From contig OX465595.1 in assembly GCA_950022295.1 (NCBI GenBank), positions 280,313,770 through 280,377,769 of the forward strand: a stretch of DNA of 64,000 bases. Direction: 5' to 3'. Both the position numbers and the translations under genes were made by a program. This document shows, piece after piece, positions 34,705 through 43,744 of this stretch. Within the stretch, counting starts at the first letter, position 1; each line of letters starts with the position of its first letter. The DNA is from Bromus sterilis (lineage: Eukaryota > Streptophyta > Magnoliopsida > Poales > Poaceae). A model generated the notes under the pieces. It had not been told where the DNA came from and searched no databases. It worked only from the letters and a program-made list of their open reading frames with translations.

Positions 34705-34842
34705 CTCCAAGTGCTAAGATAGGGGAGTTGCACACTACCCTTTACCTTTGTTTTTTAGTCTTGTTAGTTTACCTTTCAGTTTTTATCTTTGTGTCTTTTA
34801 TCAAAATTTACAAAAAAATTATTTATCTTGCTAGTTGTCATT

Positions 34843-35664
34843 ATGTCTGTCCCTTCTGCCTTTGTTGAGATAGAGGTTCTCACCTTTAAACAAAAAGGTG
34901 GAGAAAGTTTAAAAGATGCTTGGTATAGAATTAATGATTCTCATAGAAAAGCCACCAAGAAGCAATCCACTACTATCCTGCTTAGAAATTTTTATGTCGG
35001 GATTAGTTCTTGGAATAGGTTCATATTAGATACTTCTATCAATGGGAATTTTCTAGAAGCCCCGACTTGGGAGTCTCTTAATGTTATTGAAAATCTTGTT
35101 GGAAATCTCCGTATTGCTAGCATACAAGAAGATATAACTCTATCTCATATTATGAAGAAACTTGAAAAGATAGAGTTAGAAATACCAAGTATAACTAGGA
35201 TAAATGAGTTGGATCGCAAGATTCAAGGGAATTTGAATAGGCTTGATAGCTCCATGCTTAAAATTATTAAAACCTTGGAGGTCATCAAATCCCGTGATAC
35301 GGATCCTTCTAGGATAGATAACATTGAGGAAATCATTAATACTCTAGGAACTACTTTCTCCTCAATCAAACCAAAAAAGTTTGAGACTTTGGCAAGAAGG
35401 GAACCTAAGTTAAATGATGTCCCTAAGGTTCCCCAATCTAAAAATGAGCCACCTATTTCCAAAGAAGTTGAAACCATGAAAACTTTGGAAGAAATACCTC
35501 TCTTTGATAATTTTATAAATGAATCTTCCATTGATTTTCCGCCTTTTGGTTTTCTCCCTAGAAGTATCTTCATTAGACCTTTATTTGAAAGACCTCTTAA
35601 GACTAGTTGTACAATTGAAGAGCTTTTTGATGATCTTGATAATGATTCGATTGATACAACTTGA
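34843..35664 (+). CDS. Gag-like ORF of element C
   Basis: 273 codons from ATG 34843 (MSVPSAFVEI) to TGA 35662-35664, uninterrupted. The N-terminal 80 residues show FKQKGGESLKDAWYRIN, LLRNFYVGISSWNRFILD and PTWESLNVIENLVGN, matching the second half of the Athila Gag core (compare FYAGLNFTSRNLLD in B). The first half of the core is absent. The rest is a charged helical region (MKKLEKIELEIPS, IQGNLNRLDSSMLKIIK) and an acidic end (EELFDDLDNDSIDTT). No zinc knuckle or protease motif. It may help package C's RNA, or merely survive; the intact frame is notable. Confidence 0.7.
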   Translation: MSVPSAFVEIEVLTFKQKGGESLKDAWYRINDSHRKATKKQSTTILLRNFYVGISSWNRFILDTSINGNFLEAPTWESLNVIENLVGNLRIASIQEDITLSHIMKKLEKIELEIPSITRINELDRKIQGNLNRLDSSMLKIIKTLEVIKSRDTDPSRIDNIEEIINTLGTTFSSIKPKKFETLARREPKLNDVPKVPQSKNEPPISKEVETMKTLEEIPLFDNFINESSIDFPPFGFLPRSIFIRPLFERPLKTSCTIEELFDDLDNDSIDTT

Positions 35665-38485
35665 TCTTTTTCATTAAGCCTAGCTAATGGCTTTAAATAA
35701 GCGCTTTCGGGAGGCAGCCCGCAACGAATTTAGGTTTTTTCTTTTTGCTTTTGTTGTGTCTTGATGATTGTTACTTCTGTCGCAACATCATTGTATCTTT
35801 ATTTTTCAGCTTTGTACCAAGTTATAGCCTCTTACGGCAAGGGAAGTAAAAGTTGTGACATGCTGTCCAGAAAACAGATTCTGTCCTCGTGACCAGAAAA
35901 ATTCCAGAAAAATCCCAGTTCATCTTTTTTAGCTGAAATTTTTACTCAGTATTATCTATACAATTACTAAACTTCCGTATGTTCTGAGTTTTTTTATTTT
36001 AGTTGCATAAGTACCCCTAAAAAATTCTTTACTGCCTGCTGTTCTGTTTTTCACAGATTCTGCCACGTTTTGTCTCTCCTAACTTTTGCAAACCTTAAGC
36101 TTCCTTTTTCTTTGCAAAAACTTGTTGGAACTCTTGAGAAACAGTAGCTCTTCAAGAATATATTTATATCCAGTGGAGAAAAAATATTTATTAAGGGTAC
36201 TAACCTCTCTAATCAGCTTATGATGAGTTATGTATGAAGGGAGTTTTCAAGTGTGCGATGGAAGATGATGAAAGAAGATCCAAGAGTGTCAAGCGCTCAA
36301 GCTTGGGGATTCCCCCATGCATCCCCAATAAATATTCAAGGAGACTCAAGCGTCTAAGCTTGGGGATGCCCCCGTGCATCCCCTTCTCCATCAACAATCA
36401 TCAGTTCGTCCTTCGTCTCACTATATTTTTATCACTTCATGCATTCTGTGCTATGCTTGGAGCGTCTCGCTCTTAGGTTTTATTTTTAGTTTCTTTAGCT
36501 TTGCTTGCTGTTCATAAAAAGTTAGGTCCTGTCTTACTTTGTGTGGGAGATAAACACGCTCTATTTTCAAAATCTAGAACACATCATAGGATTCTTCATG
36601 CCTATCTTTTTGCTGTTGTGTGTTCTTTATCTTTTCATAGCTACTGCCATGTTTAGTCTTAGTTTTAGTTTGTCTTTAGCAAAAGCCTTGGCTTTTGTTT
36701 AGTTTGTTGCTGGAACTCTTTTTTAGTTTTCATGTTTATCTTGTTAAAGAGAGTTGGTTGTTGCACTGAGTTGTGTCTTGTCTTGAAAGTAGGTAATTGA
36801 GGTTGCTATTTAATTTTAATAGTAGCTTGCAATAGTTTTGAGGTATAGATGTGAGTAATGTTTGAACTTTTGGTGTCAAGAGCTCTTGCCTATTAGTGAT
36901 AGGTGTCGTATTTTGGGAAATCCGTGTTTATTTTCAAAACCTACAAAACTAGTTGAGAACTCTAGCTACTAGATAGATCACTACTCTTCTGAGGAGTCGA
37001 ATATTAGAGTACACTCACGTACCATGAGTCGAGGATGCGCAAGGATAACCAAACCCCCATACACTCCTCCTCGTGGTACTTGTCTCTTTGTGAACCTCCT
37101 TATTAGATTGAGAGTTACCGATAATAAGTGCATGAGTTCTTCGGACTAATGTAAGTATTGAGAGTTGGCACTTCCACCTTCCCATATTTTGCTAGCCTTT
37201 CCCGTGCCGTGCATTGCCTTCTTCTCACTCCGAGAGTTGGTGTCCACCTTCGCCGGTAGATCCAAACCCTTGGCATGATACGCTCTGTCATCATAAGCCT
37301 CCTTATATCTTTCCTCAAAACAGCCACCATACCTACCTATCAAGGCATTTCCATAGCGTTTCCGAGATACATTGTCATGCAACTTCCATCTCTTCATGAC
37401 TTGATCTTCATGTCATACATGTTCCTGCTACACTGGCAGCGGCATACATTGCATACATCATGATAGTTACATCTTCTTTATGATTTTGAGTACCTTGTAA
37501 AGTGTGAAAGATCTCCTTTACCCTCTTGTAAAATAGAGTGTTGCCCTTAAGTGAGGAAAAGATCCCAAAGTGGACATTAAAAGATCCCAAAGAGGACAAA
37601 TGAGAGTTAAATAGAAAGAGCCAGTGAGGCCACAAAAAAATACAAAAAATAGAAAAAAGGAGAAAAAGAAATAAAAAGAGAGAAAGGGGCAACACTACTA
37701 TCCTTTTGAGAGATCCACATTAGTACTCCCTTTATATCTTTGTACTCCATACATATGATCTTTATGCATATAGCTATGTGGGGACCTTTACACTACAGAA
37801 CTTGGCTTGCATATTCCAAGGATGAGCCTCCTCAAAAGAGCTCTAGGTCTTCATGAGCGAGCAAGTTAGATGCACCCCCACTAGTTCCATTGGAGAGCTT
37901 CCTAGCTCATATGTGCATCCGTTGCATGGCAATCCCTAGTCCTCACATCATATCTATCATTTGGCATCTCTTGCCTATGATTGTCCTCATTGATGTGAGC
38001 CTTTCTCATCCTTTTTGTCTTCCTCCTCCACCATATTTCTCTCTTTGCCATCCTAAGTGTCAACTCTCGTGCTTACGCTCATCCATTGCATGAGTGCTCG
38101 AAATATCGAAAAGGAGTGGATCAAATTGACTTGTACCTGGCTAGTGGCCTGGGGACGAGTCAAGATAAGATTCCAAAGAAGACCAAGTGTGAAACTTTAG
38201 TAGATTGAGTTCTCAACAAAAAAATACTTTTTTCTCGTATTCCCTATCCCCCTTCTTGCACGCAAACACCATTTGGAGACATTCGAGTCACGGACAGCGA
38301 GAGATCTTGCACCTAATGTTCTTTTGTTACTTGTTTCAATGCTAATATAGACTCTTGCCTGTTATGACTTGAATTGAATCTCTAACCTTGATTACTTTAC
38401 TTTTCAAAGTTCTTATATGGTTGCTAGCATGTCACCACAGAAATTATGTTGTTATCATTTACCTACTCGAGGACGAGCAGGAATT
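35665..38485 (+). other. Long non-coding 3' region of element C
   Basis: Collinear with 27883-30710 of element B and nearly as long, including the post-coding hairpin (35708-35721) and the paired PPT-like hairpins. In C the second hairpin keeps the full stem (GGGGATGC/GCATCCCC, 36362-36383), while the first (near 36304) has one changed base. Confidence 0.7.
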
Positions 38486-38499
38486 AAGCTTGGGGATGT
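38486..38499 (+). other. Polypurine tract of element C
   Basis: AAGCTTGGGGATGT directly before the 3' LTR, identical to element B. Confidence 0.75.
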
Positions 38500-40088
38500 T
38501 GATACGTCCAAAACGTATCTATAATTTCTGCTTGCTCCATGCATGTTTTGTGTGATATTGCTATGATCTAGATACACTTTCATACATTTTTGATCATATT
38601 TGGACTAACCTATTAACTCAGTGCACCCCAGTGCCAGTTCCTGTTTTCTGCTGTTTTTCTATTTCAGTTTTCCCCCATATAAAAAGTGCCAGAAAAATTC
38701 GGGAAAATTCAGATAAAAAAACAGCGTGACGGAAGCTTCGAGAAGAGCCTGGGAGGGGCCAAAGGGGGGCCAGGGCCGCGCCAAGGGGGCGCCTGGGGCC
38801 CCTGGCCCACCTCTGGCTGCCCCCTTTCGCCTATTTATCCCCCGTCACGGGAAAACACAAAGCAGAACCCTATTCCGCGAACTCGCCTCTGGTCCACCGC
38901 CGCCGCGCTTCCGAAGATCGGGAGCACGAGAAGACCTCTTCCCGGCACCCTGCCGGAGGGAGGATTGACCTCCGGGAGTCTCCTCTCCACCATGGATGCT
39001 CCCCGGATGTCTCGTGAGTAGTTTTGCTTGGACCATGGGTCCGTGATCAGTAGCTATGTGATGTTCTCCTCCCCTCTTTGATCTTCATTGTTTAGACCTC
39101 GTGAGCTGCCCAACATGATCGAGGCACCTTTGTAATATTTCTGCTATTGCTATGTTGAGTTTGATAAGATCTGATGGATTATGAGATTATGTTCAGATCG
39201 TGATAGAGTAATATATTTGGTTTTTATCTCTTATATTTTTGTTCCTAAGTAATTCTTGCATGTTCCCCGTTGATGTTTATTGCTTTGGCCAAGTAGTAGG
39301 TAGTGACTCCAAGAGGGAGCGTTGTGCTAGATTGTGGGTTCATGCCCCCCGATGACACGCTTGAGTGACAGAAACATGAGTCTAGGGGATGTGCTGTTGC
39401 CATAAGGGGGAAAACAATGGTGCTTGTGACCGCGATCACAAGGATTGTTTACTTTACGCAGAGTTCTTTTTAATGCAGTTGTCTGTTGCTTTGGGTTTAC
39501 ACTTTGGGTGGGGCTCGCAACTTAATACCAGTGAGATGTTCTGGATAGATATCTCAAGGTGGATGATTAGTAGTAGATGCAGATGGATTTCGGTCTACTT
39601 ACCTTGGCGTACTTCCTGTTCTTTTGAACCTCTTCCTTTCTTTTGCAGCATAATTAGCATTGCGGTGCGTTCATAATCCTGTCAATTGCCTTTCTGTAAT
39701 TTGTTTACCTCGCATAGCAATTCTATCGTATTTTGGGAGAGAGATATCACTAGCGAACATCACGTATCCCGGTCCATATCCTTATCACTGTTTCCACGCT
39801 ATAATTACTTTTCTGCATTTCCTTTCAAGTTGCTATTATTATCCCTTGTGTTTTATCCTTTGTAAACAACAAGACCAGAGAGATTGACAACCTCTCTGAA
39901 CTTCGTTGGGAACAAAGTTATCTGTGTCTGTGTGCAGGGCCGCGTCAGTTGCGCCGCTGACACCTACTTATCATCTCTGGTGTCCTGTTGGAGACAAACC
40001 TTGGTATCTTCACCGAGGGAAAACTGCTGCTGCACTACATCTCAACCCTCCACTTGGGGTAACCAACGAAGGGGGCGAGAATCCATCA
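38500..40088 (+). repeat. 3' LTR of element C
   Basis: 1589 bp. It pairs with 33050-34674 but is shorter, mainly through loss of a G/C-rich stretch just upstream of the TATA-like box (compare 33318-33366 with 38769-38780). Confidence 0.92.
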
Positions 40089-40093
40089 TGAAG

Positions 40094-40759
40094 CAACTCG
40101 GAATTATGTGAAGGCAGCGGAGGAGTATTGTGCTGGGAGGTTTGCTGTTTTCAGCGAGACTCTAGCTGGTGAGTTACGAGTAGCTTCTAGCTATAATGTT
40201 TGGTGTCCTATCAATTGGGAGTGTGATAACTTGTTTCTTTGCAGCATATGGCAGCGATCCAGAGGTGAAGCAAGCTCGAATGGCTGAGTTTGCCGAAGTT
40301 ATCAAGATGGACAACTACACACCACTGACAACAAAATTTGCTTTAGCTCGTGGCTTGCTGTTCATGAGGTTTTCCAAGGCTAAAATTTTTGCCGAGGAAG
40401 TCATGGGTGCCACCCTGGCGCTAAAGAGCAAGTTGTCGCCTGGTGAGGAGAATCGTGTGAAACTTGACATAGTTGTTCCCATCCTTCAGGCAGCTCCTCG
40501 GCAATTAGCACGCTGGAAACGGTCTTCGGCACGGAGTGCTACAAACTATGCTCTAGCCTTGACCAAGGCACACTTTCCCGAGAGGGTTCACAACCTTGAA
40601 AGGGTTGGTGGGGTCGATCCCGAACAGGGACAGAGTTGCACAATATTTCTGCCTCGCTATGCTGAGACGGCCAGTCGGATTGCCCTGATGCCTGATTTAG
40701 ACTTCTTCGTGGAATCTACTGGCGTCTTGAGTGAGTCGGATGAAGCTGGAGACGAATGA
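40094..40759 (+). pseudogene. Exon 6 end and exon 7 of the antisense gene
   Basis: After element C, exon 6 continues ATRNYVKAAEEYCAGRFAVF and ends SETLA at GTGAGT (40169). Exon 7 follows TTCTTTGCAG (40244) and gives YGSDPEVKQARMAEFAEV, VIKMDNYTPLTTKFALARGL and a run to an acidic end (STGVLSESDEAGDE) with TGA at 40757-40759. The frame is open throughout these two pieces. Conserved-looking hydrophobic stretches suggest a folded C-terminal domain I do not recognise. Confidence 0.65.
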
Positions 40760-40980
40760 GAAATTGTTTGGGATGGAACAAAAACTGTTAAATTTGCCTC
40801 GGTATGCCCAGTTGTCTTGTAATGAATATCTTCATTGCTTATGTTGTGCCCTGGGCACTAGACATGCTTTTGCTTTAGCTATCTATTGGTATGTTTGAAA
40901 CTATGATGTGGTTTTCTAGTTGTGCATTAAATAACCCTAGAGAGTATGGAGGGATACTTAGAAACTTTTGCTAATCTCTC
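40760..40980 (+). other. 3' flank of the antisense gene
   Basis: AT-rich sequence after the stop, with TAATGAATAT and TTAAATAAC runs that could serve polyadenylation. No ORF. Confidence 0.35.
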
Positions 40981-41975
40981 CTACGAGCTGCGCGCAGCTT
41001 GGACAAAAAACTTGATTTTTTTTTAGCGTTAAGCAACCCCCAAGTTATAAGTAACTTGAAGGTTACTTAGATTTTTTTTCTAAGCTCTCGTCATGCTGCA
41101 CACAGGTGGGACAGAAAACTTGATTTTTTGAGCGTTAAGAAACCCCCATGTTATAGATAACTTGAAGGGTACTTAGATTTTTTTTCTAAGCTTTTGTCCG
41201 AGCTGCGCACAGGTCGGACAAAAAACTTGATTTTTTAGCGTTAAGCAACCCCTAAGTTATAAATGACTTGAAGGGTACTTAATTTTTTTTCTAAGGTGTT
41301 GTCCAAGATACGCATAGTTCAGACAAAACTTGATTTTTTGAGCGTTAAGCTGCCCCAAGTTATAAATAACTTGAAGGGTACTTAGAATTTGTTTTCTAAG
41401 CTTTTTTCCGAGCTGCGCACAGGCCGGACAAAAAACTGGATTTTTTGAGCGTTAAGCAGTTCCCAAGTTATAAATAACTTGAAGGGTACTTAGAAAATTT
41501 ATCTAAGCTCTCGTCCGAGCTGCGCACAGGTCGGATAGAAAATTTGACTTTTTGAGCGTTAAGCAGCCCCCAAGTTATAAATATCTTGAAGGGTACTTAG
41601 AAAAAAATCCTAAGCTGTTGTCTGAGCCGCTCACAGTTCGGACAAAAAACTTGACCTTTTGAGCGTTAAGCAACCCCCAAGTTATAAATAACTTGAAGGG
41701 TACTTAGAAAATCTATCTAAGCTCTCATCCGAGCTGCGCACAGGTCGGAAAGAAAACTTGACTTTTTGAGTGTTAAGCAGCCCCCAAGTTATAAATGACT
41801 TGAAGGGTACTTAGAAAATTTATCTAAGCTCTCGTCCGAGCTGCACACAGGTCAGACAAAAAACATGATGTTTTGAGCGTTAAGCAGCCCCCAAGTTAGA
41901 AATGACTTGAGGGATACATAGAAAAAAATTAAGCCCTCATCCGAGCTGCACACAGCTCAGACAAAAAACTTGATT
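40981..41975 (+). repeat. ~105-bp tandem repeat, nine copies, between convergent genes
   Basis: Units of about 105 bp. Each contains GAGCGTTAAGCA.CCCC, then AAGTTATAAATAACTT (a 7-bp perfect palindrome with a 2-base spacer), GGGTACTTAG and GAGCTGCGCACAGGTCGGA. The array lies between the end of the plus-strand antisense gene and the end of minus-strand integrase. Confidence 0.88.
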
Positions 41976-42057
41976 TTTGATAACAAATGAGGGTATAGAG
42001 ATTCGTCTAAACACTTCTTCATACAAGCACTATATTTTATTCAAGTCATACAACTTC

Positions 42058-43529
42058 ATTCATGCATAAAAGTGACGTAACAACTGAGCATTCCATGCAT
42101 GTGGTTCTTCTATGTCCTTAGTTAGATCATATAATAGATAGGCTCCATTATGTAGTACCCGAGATATAACAAAGGGCCCTTCCCACGGAGGGGCTAACTT
42201 GTGATCAGAAGTCTACTTTACATGTAACACCATGTCACCTTCTTGGAATGAGCAAGCTCAGACGTGTCTATCATGATACCAACATAGGTCTTACTGGTAA
42301 AATGCTGAACGGGTAAGAGCTAAATTTCTTTCTTCCTCCAGGAGGTCAACACCATCTTGTCTTGAGGCTTCGACTTCAGCTTCGGTGTACTGGCTTACTT
42401 GGGGGGGGCATTGTGCTTGAGGTCACTCGGAAGGTTTTCCTCTGACCCATACACCAGGAAGAAAGGAGTAGACCGGGTTGAACGATTCGGTGACGTCCGC
42501 AGTCCCCATAGGACCGAAGGGAGTTCATCTACCCAAGCTCCCGCTGCTTCTTTCAATACCATTGGATTGAGGGTGTACCACCGAGGCATAATTAACTTGA
42601 ATACCATTGCTCCAGCAAAATTCCTTGAATTCAGCCGACGTGAAGTTTGAACCATTGTCTGAGATAATATCGTGTGGCACACCGAAACGATGTATGATAC
42701 CTTGAATAAAAGTGATTGTTGTCGCCGAGTTTAGGGACTTGATAGGTTTTGCTTCTATCCACTTCGTAAACTTATCGACAACAACCAAAATGTGTGTGAA
42801 ACTGTACTTGCCTGCCTTGAGAGGTCCAATCATATCAAGGCCCCACACGACAAAAGGCCAAGCCAATGGTATTGTCTTCAGCTCGGAAGCAGGTTTATGT
42901 GGTTGATTTTCATAAAATTGACATCCTTTGCAATGATCCACAATGTACCAAGCATCACTGAGTGCCTGGGGCCAGAAGAAACCAGCTCGGAAAGCTTTCG
43001 CCACCAGTGTCCGATTTGAGGCGTGATGTCCGCAATCGCCTTCGTGGATATCTTGCAAAATAAAAAGTTCTTCTTCTTCCGAGATGCATCGTTGTGGTAG
43101 CTTAGTGATACTGTTTCTGTACAACTCATCATTAATCACCGAGTAGGATTTTGATTTGCGAACAATCTGTTTGGCTTCCAACTCGTCTTCTGGCAACTCC
43201 TGTCTTTGCAAGTAAGTCAGGATAGGCAGTGTCCACTCGGGATGAGTGACTTCTACGTCAAAAACCATGTCGACTACTGCAGGTGTATCCTCTTTATCTG
43301 GTATGTTTTTATCTGGCAACATGTCTGGATATGCTTCCAAAAAAGGACCTTCCTTGACAGTTTGAGAGTATAAATGTTCCAAATAAATCCCTGATGGAAT
43401 CTGTCCCTGAGTAGATCCCAACTTGGCTAAATCAACAGCCACTTGATTCTGCACCCTGGGAATGTGATGGAGCTCTAGCCCATCAAATTTTTTCTCCAAC
43501 TTTCTGACAGCTACACAATAGGTTGTCAT
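42058..43529 (-). pseudogene. A integrase (Tat type), frameshifted
   Basis: The minus strand shows the zinc-binding part (HEGDCGHHASNRTL ... CKGCQ), first Asp (GLDMIGPLKAG), second Asp (IISDNGSNFTSAEFK), then HPQSNGIERSSG. There, near 42560, a short deletion with a frame change removes the expected Gln-Val-Glu-Arg core, so the third catalytic Glu lies in a broken context. WVDELPSVLWGLRTSPNRST continues in another frame; an 8-G run at 42404-42411 marks another shift. The C-terminus (PPWEGPFVISRVLHNGAYLL, AWNAQLLR) ends near 42058. The N-terminal 40 codons belong to the second RNase H. Confidence 0.85.
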
Positions 43530-43744
43530 TGCTGGACTCTGAATATCTCATTCCTTCATCACTTGATTTACCACCAATTCGGAGTCTCCAAACACCACCA
43601 GCCTCTTGATTCCGAGTGAAATGGCCATTCGTAAACCATACAAAAGGGCTTCATACTCGGCTTCATTATTTGTTGCTGGGAAATGTATTTGGAGAACGTA
43701 TCTCATTTCATCTTTCCTTGGTGAAACCAGTACTACTCCTGCTC
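43530..43744 (-). pseudogene. Second (archaeal-type) RNase H of element A, left half
   Basis: The minus strand reads AGVVLVSPRKDEMRYVLQI, NNEAEYEALLYGLRMA and GDSELVVNQVMKE. The acidic residues of the RNase H fold (Glu in NNEAEYEA, Asp in GDSELV) are present. A TGA follows VMKE, fitting a Trp codon changed by G to A, and the frame goes on as MTTYCVAVRKLEKKFDGLEL into the integrase fragment. Such a second RNase H is diagnostic of the Tat group. Its start lies at 57422-57480, beyond element D; the frame joins perfectly when D is removed. Confidence 0.85.
43740..43744 (+). repeat. Left target-site duplication of element D (TGCTC)
   Basis: TGCTC directly before D's LTR; the same TGCTC is at 57417-57421 after the other LTR. 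Confidence 0.93.

Larger units (their letters stand above)
33050..40088 (+). mobile_element. Element C: non-autonomous sibling of B with a different ORF
   Basis: LTRs 33050-34674 and 38500-40088, PBS identical to B, flanks TGAGG (33045-33049) and TGAAG (40089-40093), a target duplication with one later change. It shares LTR and 3' region with B, but between the PBS leader and the 3' region it has only one 273-codon gag-like ORF. No protease, RT or integrase. Removing C together with one copy of the duplication rejoins CTTGAGG to CAACTCGG and restores the host exon's reading frame, which confirms the boundaries. Confidence 0.92.
21523..40759 (+). pseudogene. Seven-exon accessory gene antisense to A's gag-pol
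   Basis: Exons by GT-AG signals and open frame: ~21523-22417, 22505-22944, 23018-23151, 23240-23627, 32593-32716, 32807-33049 plus 40094-40168, and 40245-40759. Joins at introns 1, 2, 3, 4 and 6 keep the frame open; intron 5 appears off by one base. Exon 1 holds the Transposase_28-like block, exons 2-4 are acidic and Pro/Ala-rich, 5-6 are coiled coil, and 7 is a conserved-looking end. Element B sits in intron 4 and element C in exon 6. Stops and frameshifts in exons 1, 4 and 6 show decay. Tat-lineage elements such as Grande and Retand are known to carry antisense ORFs here; the function is not established. Confidence 0.7.
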
